From CAZHCA01 sp964530825 (lineage in GTDB: Bacteria > Bacteroidota > Bacteroidia > Chitinophagales > Saprospiraceae), in contig CAZHCA010000001.1 of the NCBI GenBank assembly GCA_964530825.1, positions 124,001 through 188,000 on the forward strand: a stretch of 64,000 nt of DNA, written 5' to 3'. The translations under genes were made by a program, and so were the position numbers. Shown here piece after piece: positions 1 through 7,806 of the stretch (position 1 is its first letter; each line of letters opens with the position of its first letter). A model generated the notes under the pieces. It was not told the origin of the DNA. It searched no databases and worked only from the letters and a program-made list of their open reading frames with translations.

Positions 1-463
1 TCACCGGGATGGTGGCTATAGTGAGGTCGGCGTCCTTTTCCGTGTGGTATTTGGCCAACCGGCGGAAGTCCATCTGATATAGCTGATCACCGGAAAGAAC
101 CAGGATGTATTCGTAGGTGAAGTTGGAAAGGTGATGCTGGGATTGGCGGACAGCATCGGCCGTACCCTGGAACCACTTATCACTGGCCAGGGTCTGCTCG
201 GCTGCCAGGATATCCACGAAACCCGAACTGAAGATATCGAAGTGGTAAGTATTTTTAATGTGTGCATTGAGTGATGCGGAGTTGTACTGCGTCAATACGA
301 ACATGCGTTTAAGGCCGGAGTTCAGGCAATTGGAGATGGGAATGTCGATCAGACGGTACTTACCTCCGATGGGCACTGCAGGCTTCGACCGTTGACTGGT
401 TAGGGGATACAGACGGGACCCGACTCCGCCGCCGAGGATCAGACTGATGATGCTATTTTCCAT
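1..463 (-). CDS. glgC: Glucose-1-phosphate adenylyltransferase (partial, N-terminal 154 residues)
   Basis: Makes ADP-glucose from ATP and glucose-1-phosphate, the committed step of bacterial glycogen synthesis in the cytoplasm. The reverse complement from position 463 reads MENSIISLILGGGVGSRLYP, the nucleotidyltransferase G-rich loop. It is followed by KPAVPIGGKYRLIDIPISN (substrate and allosteric region), GTADAVRQ and LSGDQLYQMD, all standard GlgC signatures. The gene runs off the left edge, so its C-terminal beta-helix domain is not visible. The ATG at 461-463 lies inside the end of glgA (11-base overlap), indicating translational coupling in a glgA-glgC operon. Identification is by motif reading of the translated strand. 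Confidence 0.93.
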   Translation of the reverse strand, partial: MENSIISLILGGGVGSRLYPLTSQRSKPAVPIGGKYRLIDIPISNCLNSGLKRMFVLTQYNSASLNAHIKNTYHFDIFSSGFVDILAAEQTLASDKWFQGTADAVRQSQHHLSNFTYEYILVLSGDQLYQMDFRRLAKYHTEKDADLTIATIPV

Positions 464-1913
464 TGACCTTTGTTTTTTTGGTTTTAAAGCTTCGGTAAAT
501 ATCTAGATAGGACTGAGCGGATTTTTCCCAGGAAAAATCCACTTTATGGATACGCTCGCGCACGGTATCCATTAATTTGCCATTGTTGAATAACTCTACC
601 GCCCGCCAGATCGCTTCGAAACCATCCTCTAGGCTGAAAGCATCGAAGCGAATACCAAGGGCTTTTTTCGGCGATTCCTGCAGATCGATCACCGTATCTT
701 TCAAACCGCCTACCGTGCGTACGATCGGGATCGTCCCATAACGCATAGCATACATCTGGTTCAGCCCGCACGGTTCAACTCGTGAAGGCATCAGCAAGAA
801 GTCAGAGCCGGCGTAAAGCTGGTGGGCGAGCCCCTCATTGTATTCGAGGGCCAGGTCGAACCGCTGCGGATAACGACCTTTTAGGGTGCCCAATACCTGG
901 TGTAAGTAGGGTTCGCCGGTTCCTAAGATTAAAAAGCCGACCGCAAGCCCCGAATCCAGCACTTTCTTGATCAGGTCAGGCAATAAATCGGCGCCTTTTT
1001 CTCTCACCAGTCGGCCGATGAAGGTCACGATGGGCAAGCCAAGGTCAATTTGGAAACGTTCGGTGAGGGCCTTTTTATTCTCCCATTTAAAAGCGCTTAC
1101 GTCTTGCTTGAGAATGCGATGCAGGTGTTGATCGGTCTTGGGGTCCCAGACCTGCTGGTCAATTCCGTTTAGGATACCCTTTGCTTTACTGCGTTCATTG
1201 CGGATGAGCCATTCCATGCCATTAGAATATTGTCCCAGTTCTTCGAGGTAAGTGGGCGAAACGGTCGTAACCGTCCAGGCGTTTTTAATGCCCGCCGCCA
1301 GCGGGTTGATCTGGCCGTTCCAGTCGATGAGTCCGCGTAGATGGGGTTCGAAGGGCGGAAAAAGATATAGTTTATCCCATCCAAAGGCCCCGTGGTATTC
1401 GCCGTTGTGTATGGTGAATACCGTGGGGATGTGCCGGATCTGGCGGTAGGGCTCTCCGTTTTTTATTAAAAATGGCAATAGCCCGGTATGGTGGTCGTGG
1501 CAGTGGATCAGATCGGGCTGTTCCTCCTGGTGCATAATCCATTCCAGGACTCCCAACTGGAAGTAGAGGAAGCGGTCGGCCTCGTCGTTGTACCAACCTG
1601 CCTCCGGATCGGCATAGATGCCAGGGCGATCGAATTTTCCCGGCAGATGAAGCGTGTAGAAGGGAAATCCGAGGTCGGCATCGGCCAGGCGTTCAATGGT
1701 AAAGGGTACGTATTGATTATGCACTTTGAATGCGCCGGCAAAAGTAAGCTCGAAGGTGTGATTGCTAATCCAACGGTTGAAATACTTGGGAATAATTACG
1801 GCTGGCTGCTGGTCTAACTGTTTTAGGTATTTGGGGAGAGCACCGACTACGTCACCCATGCCACCGGCTTTGGCAGCAGGATAGCATTCGGCACTAACGT
1901 GGAGGATTTTCAT
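453..1913 (-). CDS. glgA: Glycogen (starch) synthase, GT5 family
   Basis: Transfers glucose from ADP-glucose to the growing alpha-1,4-glucan chain. The protein has 486 residues, normal for the family. The ADP-glucose-binding motif KAGGMGDVVGALP lies at residues 15-27, TIHNGEYHGAFGW is in the N-terminal Rossmann half, and the C-terminal catalytic motif EPCGLNQMYAMRYG begins near residue 380, followed by TVGGLKDTV. Both GT-B halves are therefore present. Its stop codon TAG (453-455) overlaps the start of glgC, so the two steps of glycogen synthesis are encoded as one unit, synthase first. The family makes alpha-glucan with fairly high certainty; the NDP-glucose preference is inferred from the linked glgC. 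Confidence 0.94.
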   Translation of the reverse strand: MKILHVSAECYPAAKAGGMGDVVGALPKYLKQLDQQPAVIIPKYFNRWISNHTFELTFAGAFKVHNQYVPFTIERLADADLGFPFYTLHLPGKFDRPGIYADPEAGWYNDEADRFLYFQLGVLEWIMHQEEQPDLIHCHDHHTGLLPFLIKNGEPYRQIRHIPTVFTIHNGEYHGAFGWDKLYLFPPFEPHLRGLIDWNGQINPLAAGIKNAWTVTTVSPTYLEELGQYSNGMEWLIRNERSKAKGILNGIDQQVWDPKTDQHLHRILKQDVSAFKWENKKALTERFQIDLGLPIVTFIGRLVREKGADLLPDLIKKVLDSGLAVGFLILGTGEPYLHQVLGTLKGRYPQRFDLALEYNEGLAHQLYAGSDFLLMPSRVEPCGLNQMYAMRYGTIPIVRTVGGLKDTVIDLQESPKKALGIRFDAFSLEDGFEAIWRAVELFNNGKLMDTVRERIHKVDFSWEKSAQSYLDIYRSFKTKKTKVNGK

Positions 1914-1997
1914 GTATTGGCTGGCTGGTTCTCTTTAAATTTAACCTTTTAACCAACAAATCTTAATTATCCAGCAGGAAAAATCGAGCGGAGTCGA

Positions 1998-2019
1998 AGA
2001 GAGGGTAACTTCCCTCTCT
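1998..2019 (-). terminator. Hairpin downstream of bTHX gene
   Basis: Perfect 8-bp inverted repeat, AGAGAGGG at 1998-2005 and CCCTCTCT at 2012-2019 with a six-base loop. It lies 10 bases past the bTHX stop and before glgA on the same strand. There is no immediate U-tract on the minus strand, so it may be a processing or stability hairpin rather than an intrinsic terminator. Confidence 0.4.
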
Positions 2020-2029
2020 CCTCGAATAA

Positions 2030-2158
2030 TTACCTTTGTTTTTTACGATCCTGGTCGGAGGATTTTTGCGCTTTCTTCTTGTCCTTGCGGGGGCGGTTTT
2101 TACCGTAAGAACCGCGCCACAACTTTCCCCTTTTGGATCGTTTGTCGCCTTTACCCAT
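2030..2158 (-). CDS. Small ribosomal protein bTHX (42 residues)
   Basis: The minus strand from the ATG at 2156-2158 reads MGKGDKRSKRGKLWRGSYGK followed by NRPRKDKKKAQKSSDQDRKKQR and a TAA stop at 2030-2032. This matches the THX family, very basic 30S-subunit proteins that in Thermus fit into a cavity at the top of the head of the small subunit. The GKGDKRSKRGK start and the W-GSYGK core are the recognisable features. The gene is short and easily missed by gene callers. A longer overlapping minus-strand reading frame at 1963-2211 is in another frame and is not real. It has its own promoter-like sequence and a hairpin leader just upstream. Confidence 0.88.
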   Translation of the reverse strand: MGKGDKRSKRGKLWRGSYGKNRPRKDKKKAQKSSDQDRKKQR

Positions 2159-2185
2159 GATAGCCATATTTGATGAAGAAATGTA

Positions 2186-2200
2186 GGGTAGCAACTACCC
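2186..2200 (-). other. Hairpin at predicted 5' end of the bTHX mRNA
   Basis: Perfect 6-bp stem (GGGTAG at 2186-2191, CTACCC at 2195-2200) with a 3-base loop. The predicted transcription start, about 7 bases after the -7 box at 2209-2216, falls at the foot of this stem, so the mRNA may start with the hairpin. This could protect the 5' end or regulate translation; the role is inference. Confidence 0.4.
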
Positions 2201-2208
2201 GGCGGCCG

Positions 2209-2239
2209 CAAAATTAGAAGCTGTTCTTCTAAAAATAAA
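2209..2239 (-). promoter_or_regulatory. Bacteroidota-type promoter for bTHX
   Basis: On the minus strand TAATTTTG (2216-2209) matches the Bacteroidota -7 consensus TAnnTTTG. A TTT (2239-2237) lies 20 bases upstream, where the -33 TTG is expected. The match is to the known sigma-ABfr consensus; the start site is not determined. Confidence 0.5.
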
Positions 2240-2240
2240 A

Positions 2241-3746
2241 TTATTCGGCCCCTGCGGCTGCTAATAACTGATCGGCAATGCGACGATCATTGGCCAACCT
2301 GGGAACTTTGTTTTGTCCACCCAACTTGCCCTGCGATCGCATATAGCGCCGGAAGGCGTGGGCGGGTAGCGGACGCACCACCAGCGGACGCAGGATCTTG
2401 CCTTCGATTAAATCCTGGTAGTAAATGTTCTGCTCGACCATCAACCCATTAAGCCGTTGGCTGAAGGCCTCTACATCTTCGGGTGAGCGCTCAAATTCAA
2501 CTAGCCATTCGTGGTAGGGCGCACCCCCCTCGGGTGGATTCACCTGGGGAGCCACCGTAAATTCAACCAGGCGCAACCCAAATTCGTCGGCTGCCTGTCG
2601 CATGGCATTTTCAACTTCTTTACCGATGACGTGCTCACCGAATGCTGATATGTAGTGCTTGATCCGGCCCGTTACGCGCAAGCGTGGGGGATGCAGGCTG
2701 GTAAATTGTACGGTATCTCCGATATTATACCCCCAAAGGCCGGAATTGCTATTGATGATGAGGGCGTAGTTGACTCCAGGCTCTACCTCCCATAGCGGCA
2801 GCCGGGTAGGGTGGTCGGAGAAGATCTCCTCGGCGGGTACGAACTCGTAAAAAATGCCCGAATCGGCATTCAACAGCAGTTCGGTGCTGTCGGGCCGGTC
2901 CTGGAAGGCAATAAAGCCCTCGGAGGCGGGGTAGGTTTCCAGGCTATCGATGGGGAAACCTACCAATTCTTCAAGTGTAGTGCGGTAGGGCTCGTAATTC
3001 ACGCCACCGTACACAAATATGGAATAGTTGGGAAAAAGGTCTTTCACGTATTGCTTACCGGTGCGCTCAAGCAGCCGCTCGTAATACATCTGCACCCAGG
3101 GGGGAATACCGCTGATGAGGGTCATGTTTTGCCCAAGGGTTTCATCGATGATGGCCTCCAGCTTTTCTTCCCAATCCTCAATACAGTTAGTCGGGTATGA
3201 GGGCAGTTGGTTGGTGCGCAGCCAGGCGGGTACCAGGTGGTTAACGATGCCGGATAGGCGGCCGGTCGGGATACCGTTGATGTCGTCGAGTTCGGGACTA
3301 CCCGAGAGGAAAATCATCTTGCCGTCTAGCCAATCGCCTTTACCGGAACGGGCGTAATAGTTGAACAGGGCGTTGCGGGCGGTGCCAAAATGATTTGGCA
3401 GGCTGTCCTTGGTGAGTGGAATGTATTTTGCCCCCGAGGTTGTGCCGGAAGTTTTGGCAAAATACTTTGGTTTGCCTGGCCACAGGATGTCTTTCTCGCC
3501 CTGGCGGATACGATCGATGTACGGACGCAGGCCTTCGTAATCGCGGATGGGTATGCGGTCCCGGAAATCTGCATGGGTGTGAATCCCGGCAAAATCGTGG
3601 TCGGCACCGAAAGCAGTTCGCCGGCCTTTGCGAATTAACGCTTCGAAAACTCCCCGCTGAGCGGCCACCGCATCAGCGGCCCAGCGCTCGATCCGGTGGG
3701 CGGCTAGCCGGGCAAAAGGTCGTATCAGTGTTGCGCGAAACCCCAT
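2241..3746 (-). CDS. GH3-family acyl-adenylate-forming enzyme
   Basis: 501-residue protein of the GH3 auxin-responsive promoter family, which in plants conjugates amino acids to hormone carboxylates through an acyl-adenylate. Bacterial members are common in Bacteroidota but their substrates are unknown. Features seen: KTSGTTSGAKYIPLTKDSL, the GH3 phosphate-binding loop (about residues 98-116), FVYGGVNYEPYR, ETYPASEGFIAFQ (the adenylate-binding YxASEG motif), and NIGDTVQFTSLHPPRLRVTGR with the hinge Asp region near residue 345. A C-terminal domain of about 120 residues follows. All ATP-binding elements are intact, so an active ligase is likely. The acceptor and carboxylate cannot be read from the sequence. 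It is a single gene with no obvious operon partner. Confidence 0.88.
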   Translation of the reverse strand: MGFRATLIRPFARLAAHRIERWAADAVAAQRGVFEALIRKGRRTAFGADHDFAGIHTHADFRDRIPIRDYEGLRPYIDRIRQGEKDILWPGKPKYFAKTSGTTSGAKYIPLTKDSLPNHFGTARNALFNYYARSGKGDWLDGKMIFLSGSPELDDINGIPTGRLSGIVNHLVPAWLRTNQLPSYPTNCIEDWEEKLEAIIDETLGQNMTLISGIPPWVQMYYERLLERTGKQYVKDLFPNYSIFVYGGVNYEPYRTTLEELVGFPIDSLETYPASEGFIAFQDRPDSTELLLNADSGIFYEFVPAEEIFSDHPTRLPLWEVEPGVNYALIINSNSGLWGYNIGDTVQFTSLHPPRLRVTGRIKHYISAFGEHVIGKEVENAMRQAADEFGLRLVEFTVAPQVNPPEGGAPYHEWLVEFERSPEDVEAFSQRLNGLMVEQNIYYQDLIEGKILRPLVVRPLPAHAFRRYMRSQGKLGGQNKVPRLANDRRIADQLLAAAGAE

Positions 3747-4011
3747 AACGTCTTGGCGTTTTGAAATTTCAAAGGTAAGGATTTAAAGTTTGAACTGTCG
3801 GAAGCTCATAGTTTGCAGACGAGGTTAAACCTTTCCGGTACGATCTGATGGCGCGGGGCTATATGGTTTTCCCGCCTGAAGGGGAAAAATGGGCCGCTAG
3901 GTCCGATAGCTTCAAAAATTCAAGACCCATTCCGGCATGATTCGCACGAACCAGCCCATGCCTCTAAACCAGCTTGTGCCTTCGGAAGATAATCGGGTTT
4001 GCAGGTCCTCG

Positions 4012-4695
4012 CTAGTAGCGCAGATCCTCTACGTAGTAATCCGGGTAGTCTTCCTTTTTGAATGTAAACAGGCCAGCCGGAATACTGGCGTTAGGCGTTA
4101 CGTTCTTCATCTCTAGGGTGTAGCGCGAACCGTCTTTGGCAAAAGCCTTTAGGGTCTGGATTTCCGCATTATTGGGATTGATTTCCAGCTGTAGCTTGGC
4201 GTAGTCGGAGTCGCTCTCCAGCGGCTTGAAAATGATTTCCTGAACCGGCTTGCCGCCCCGGCTGTATTTATTTCCCATCACGTAGACAAAATCATCGCGC
4301 TCGTAAATGGTGAACAGCGACTGGGGTGACAGCACCCCCACATCCTGGTCGGCTTCCGGTACGTCATTGATCTGTACCTCTTTATTTGCTTTTTGGATAA
4401 ACCATATCGCTTCGCCGTCGGAAATGACCTCCTGACCGGCTAATTCCAACCGGTATTGATCGCCCTTTCGATAGAGCATTCCTTCCTGTAACTCTTCCGG
4501 TTGGTTGGGGAAGGCGAGGGTAAGTTCGAACTGCGCCTTGACATTGCGGTACCCTTCGTACTTTTTGCGCACCTGTTCCAGCAATGCCCGGGCAGCCGGA
4601 TCAGAGTCGGCAGAGCGGGTGTAAGCGTTTTCACTTTGGGCGGTTAGCGATAAAAACCCCAGGCAGAAGGCAAAGACCAAAAACGTAGATTTCAT
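4012..4695 (-). CDS. LolA-like outer-membrane lipoprotein carrier protein
   Basis: 227 residues. The first 20 residues (MKSTFLVFAFCLGFLSLTAQ) form a signal peptide, so the protein is periplasmic. The rest fits the LolA half-barrel fold: VRKKYEGYRNVKAQFELTLA near the start of the mature protein, then KGDQYRLELAGQEVISDGEAIWFIQKANKEVQI, and a late ITLQLEVN-like strand region. LolA moves lipoproteins from the inner membrane to the outer membrane. Bacteroidota often carry several LolA-like paralogues with undefined cargo. The assignment rests on the overall pattern, not on a single catalytic motif. The start at 4695 is the only one that preserves the signal peptide. Confidence 0.75.
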   Translation of the reverse strand: MKSTFLVFAFCLGFLSLTAQSENAYTRSADSDPAARALLEQVRKKYEGYRNVKAQFELTLAFPNQPEELQEGMLYRKGDQYRLELAGQEVISDGEAIWFIQKANKEVQINDVPEADQDVGVLSPQSLFTIYERDDFVYVMGNKYSRGGKPVQEIIFKPLESDSDYAKLQLEINPNNAEIQTLKAFAKDGSRYTLEMKNVTPNASIPAGLFTFKKEDYPDYYVEDLRY

Positions 4696-5000
4696 AAACT
4701 CGGTGACTTTGTTTCAATGCTTCCAACGCATAATGCAAACGAAGGATTGAATGTCAGGTCGAAAATGCACGTTAAAATTTATTTAAGCCGGCGGTGTAAT
4801 ACGTGCCGAGCGGCGACTTACCCCTCCTGGAACGTAGGCGATCAGGCGGCACGGATTGGTGTCTTGCAAAACCCGTTAAGCCAGGGCCGAACTATTGAGC
4901 TACTCCTTCTACAAAATCCAAGTTGGGCGGTATATTCACTGGCTTTCCTGAACCCTGCTTCCGCTTTTCCGTTAAAAAGAGAAGTTAATACGAAATACTA
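4696..5000. other. Intergenic region, divergent
   Basis: Separates the minus-strand LolA-like gene from the plus-strand gene at 5001. A 94-codon open frame fills 4717-5001, but its translation has no recognisable features, is out of character in composition and ends at the start of the next gene, so I regard it as chance. No convincing RNA gene, repeat or terminator was seen. Confidence 0.5.
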
Positions 5001-5660
5001 ATGGATAACGAGTTGGCCTCCACCTATAAAGAACGAGCATCCTGGGTTTACGGGAGGTTGCAATCCTATTTTGAAAAACGGGATTTTATTTTCCTGCCCC
5101 AGTTGAATCAATTCCGGCGGGTAACGGGGCCGGGCTTTCAATGTGGTATTATGTCTATGTCGCACTACGAAGATACCAGTTTACTGGAACTGCACCTTGG
5201 TTTGCGCGACGATGCTACGGAGCAATTGGCTTTTTCTTACACCAACGGGCTGTCTGGATTTCGACCTAATAGTATGACGTTGGTTACCCCTATCGCCAAA
5301 CTCTACGATCAGCCTTTTCAACGTTTTTCCATCCAGCGATCATCCGATGCAGATGCCGTACTGGCTACACTCGTCCAACAACTCAATGATCGCGGCCTGA
5401 TTTTCCTAAACCGGTATTCCCAAACCGAAGATTTAGAGCAGCTTTTCAATGCCGATCCGGAAACTCCTTTACCCCTCCTGCACAACCAGGTACACCGCTG
5501 CATCCGCGGTTTGGCGTTGGCCAAATTGATGAGTCGACACTACTTCGAATCCCTGGCCGAGCGCTACCTGCATTGCCTGTACCAACTCGCCGCACCCGAA
5601 AAAACCATCCAAAGCTATAAGCGACTCTGGAATTTCTTGCGGACCTATTCTTTGAATTAA
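5001..5660 (+). CDS. Conserved-looking hypothetical protein (219 residues)
   Basis: I do not recognise this protein. It has no signal peptide or membrane segment, and the start MDNELASTYKERASWVYGRL looks cytoplasmic. It has an alternating aromatic/charged composition with probable helical ends, for example LALAKLMSRHYFESLAERYLHCLYQLAAPEKTIQSYKRLWNFL at the C-terminus. The next gene, a SlyD-like isomerase, begins 47 bases after its stop, and the ravA/viaA-like pair follows directly, so it may be first in a four-gene operon. Codon use matches its neighbours. Confidence 0.7.
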   Translation: MDNELASTYKERASWVYGRLQSYFEKRDFIFLPQLNQFRRVTGPGFQCGIMSMSHYEDTSLLELHLGLRDDATEQLAFSYTNGLSGFRPNSMTLVTPIAKLYDQPFQRFSIQRSSDADAVLATLVQQLNDRGLIFLNRYSQTEDLEQLFNADPETPLPLLHNQVHRCIRGLALAKLMSRHYFESLAERYLHCLYQLAAPEKTIQSYKRLWNFLRTYSLN

Positions 5661-5707
5661 AAAAAACAATTCCTTACTGAGTCAGTTTACTAGCAAAAGC
5701 CGAGTTT

Positions 5708-6220
5708 ATGGAAATTGAAGAGAATCGGATTGTGACGCTTACTTATGAATTGCGAGAAAGCGGTCCGCAAGGTACCGTATTGGAAGTAATGGATACCAAC
5801 TGGCCGTTTAAGTTCTTTTTTGGCGGCGGTAACTTATTGCCCGCCTTCGAGGATCATATCCAAGGTCTGAAGCCAGGTGAGTCGTTTGAGTTCACCCTTC
5901 CGCCGGAGCAGGCCTACGGTCCGGTGCAGGAGCAACAAGTCATTGACCTACCCCGGGCTCCTTTCGACGATGCCGAGGGCAATATACTGGCCGAAGGTAA
6001 TTTTGTTACCGTCACCGACCAGAATGGCAATCAGCACAATGGCCAGATTGTCACTTTCAACGACAGTACAGTGAGCGTTAATTTCAATCATGTGATGGCG
6101 GGTAAATCCCTGCACTTCAAAGGCGTCGTACTGGAAGTGCGCGAAGCAACTACTGACGAGCTGATTCGCAAGAGCTACGTACACGAAGACGGCGTGCACG
6201 GTAGTGAGGATTCCGAGTAA
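5708..6220 (+). CDS. FKBP-type peptidyl-prolyl cis-trans isomerase, SlyD-like
   Basis: 170 residues. Cytoplasmic prolyl isomerase and chaperone. The N-terminal half-domain TLTYELRESGPQGTVLEVMD and FGGGNLLPAFEDHIQGLKPGE (about residues 37-57) are FKBP core elements. An inserted flap-type IF domain spans about residues 70-120 (FTLPPEQAYGPVQEQQV to GNFVTVTDQNGNQHNGQIV). The core then closes with VNFNHVMAGKSLHFKGVVLEV, the typical SlyD signature. The C-terminal tail is short and acidic (EDGVHGSEDSE) instead of the metal-binding His/Cys-rich tail of E. coli SlyD, so nickel binding is not expected. It ends 8 bases before the MoxR gene. Confidence 0.9.
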   Translation: MEIEENRIVTLTYELRESGPQGTVLEVMDTNWPFKFFFGGGNLLPAFEDHIQGLKPGESFEFTLPPEQAYGPVQEQQVIDLPRAPFDDAEGNILAEGNFVTVTDQNGNQHNGQIVTFNDSTVSVNFNHVMAGKSLHFKGVVLEVREATTDELIRKSYVHEDGVHGSEDSE

Positions 6221-6228
6221 TGTAACTT

Positions 6229-7803
6229 ATGGAGACCAACACAACGACGATCAATCAGACTGTTCGCAATCGGGTGGCGCAACTGTTGGAAAAATTGTGC
6301 TCTGGATTGTATGAGCGGGAGGAGGCCATCAAGTTGTCCCTACTGAGTACTGTAGCGGGAGAGAGTATCTTCCTGCTGGGCCCGCCGGGTGTGGGCAAAA
6401 GTCTGATCGCCCGCCGGCTCAAATATGCCTTTCGCGACGGCACTTCTTTTGAGTACCTTATGAGTCGCTTTAGTACACCCGACGAGGTCTTCGGCCCGGT
6501 ATCGATAAAAAAACTGAAAGAAGAAGACAAATACGAGCGAAAAACCAATCGCTACTTGCCCGGTGCTAATATCGTCTTTTTGGACGAAATCTGGAAAGCG
6601 GGTCCGGCCATTCAAAACGCCCTGCTTACCATTTTAAATGAAAAGGTTTACCGCAACGGCGACCGGGATGTTGCGGTTAACATCCGGGGTATTATCACGG
6701 CTTCCAATGAGCTGCCGCCTCAGAACCAGAGCCTGGACCCCATCTGGGATCGCTTCCTGATCCGGTTGGAACTGGACAATATCCGGCAGTTTAAGAATTT
6801 CCTCAGTATGATCGTCGATACCGACGATCCCTATCGCGATCCGGTACCTGGGGAAGTGAAGTTTACCGTAGCCGAGCTCGATGATTGGAGCGCCAAAATT
6901 GACGAGATTGAGGTGCCGGCCGAAGTATTGAATACCATTCAGGTCGTCAAGGTCAAGATCGAAGAATTTAACAGTAAGCCCAACAATGCCGATAAGCTGG
7001 TACGCATCTACGACCGCCGCTGGAAAAAGATAATCCGCTTGTTGCGCACCTCGGCTTATCTCAACGGGCGTAGTAAAGTAGACTTAATGGATTGCTTCCT
7101 GCTCGTACCCTGTCTGTGGTCGCGCCCTAGCCAGAAAGAAGCATTGCAGGAAATCGTTCAGGAAGCTATTCGCCGCCACGGCTACAGCATGGCCGTTAAC
7201 TTGCAGATGATTAAGCGCGAGGTCCGTGATTTTGAAGAAGATGTGCAATCCGAAATTCGGGTGGTGCACCGGATAACCGAAGACCAATTGTTGCCGGTAC
7301 AGGAACGCTATTACGAGTTGGACAAAGAGGACAATCGATTCGAGGGCACCTTGGTTGATATCAATAGTTTCCAGGACCTGCCGCGCAGCGAGTTTAAAGT
7401 AACCAATTTTTACGACGGAGACGTCAATCTGCGCAACCGGCTAAAGGCCAAAAAGGGCAGTACCCAGCACACTATCGATGTAGAGTACAACTCCGTGGTA
7501 TACACCTTCCCCTTGCGCACCAAAAAAGCCGAGCGGGAAGAGGTCATTTTCAAAAAACCACATCAGGTAGTACAGCAGTACTGGGATGAACGGCACCAAC
7601 GCTTGATCAACTACATTGAGCAGCAAGAGCAACACATTGCCGGTAACGCTCCTGATGCCCTTAATCACCTGGGAGAAAACTTGTTTGTAGCAGCGTCGTA
7701 CACGCCAATCGTTACGTCGAATTTGCGCGAGGTACAAGATGCCCTCAAAAACCTAAAACTGCGCCTCGAAAAGCTGCAGTTTTCTTACCAAAGCCTAGAC
7801 TAG
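6229..7803 (+). CDS. RavA-like MoxR-family AAA+ ATPase
   Basis: 524 residues. MoxR AAA+ proteins remodel or mature partner complexes together with a VWA protein. Walker A is GPPGVGKS (residues 51-58), Walker B is IVFLDEI (115-121), followed by the MoxR pattern WKAGPAIQNALLTILNEKVYRNGD, and sensor 1 lies in IITASNELPP. The long C-terminal half, from about residue 260, is a helical and beta extension like the LARA/RavA type. The following VWA gene starts 3 bases after its stop, so this is the RavA-ViaA pairing known in enterobacteria, where it is linked to respiratory Fe-S complexes and aminoglycoside sensitivity. It is distinct from the second, short MoxR gene at 27493. Confidence 0.88.
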   Translation: METNTTTINQTVRNRVAQLLEKLCSGLYEREEAIKLSLLSTVAGESIFLLGPPGVGKSLIARRLKYAFRDGTSFEYLMSRFSTPDEVFGPVSIKKLKEEDKYERKTNRYLPGANIVFLDEIWKAGPAIQNALLTILNEKVYRNGDRDVAVNIRGIITASNELPPQNQSLDPIWDRFLIRLELDNIRQFKNFLSMIVDTDDPYRDPVPGEVKFTVAELDDWSAKIDEIEVPAEVLNTIQVVKVKIEEFNSKPNNADKLVRIYDRRWKKIIRLLRTSAYLNGRSKVDLMDCFLLVPCLWSRPSQKEALQEIVQEAIRRHGYSMAVNLQMIKREVRDFEEDVQSEIRVVHRITEDQLLPVQERYYELDKEDNRFEGTLVDINSFQDLPRSEFKVTNFYDGDVNLRNRLKAKKGSTQHTIDVEYNSVVYTFPLRTKKAEREEVIFKKPHQVVQQYWDERHQRLINYIEQQEQHIAGNAPDALNHLGENLFVAASYTPIVTSNLREVQDALKNLKLRLEKLQFSYQSLD

Positions 7804-7806
7804 CCC

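Noticed and set aside
1963..2211. 82-codon minus-strand frame over the bTHX gene
   Set aside because: Different frame from the clear bTHX reading; its sequence has no family resemblance.
3867..3888. TTTTCCC/GGGGAAAA hairpin between the LolA-like and GH3 genes
   Set aside because: Seven pairs, partly A-T, with no T-tract on the minus strand; too weak to call a terminator.
4717..5001. 94-codon plus-strand frame
   Set aside because: No signal, domain or codon-use support, and it fills a divergent intergenic region.
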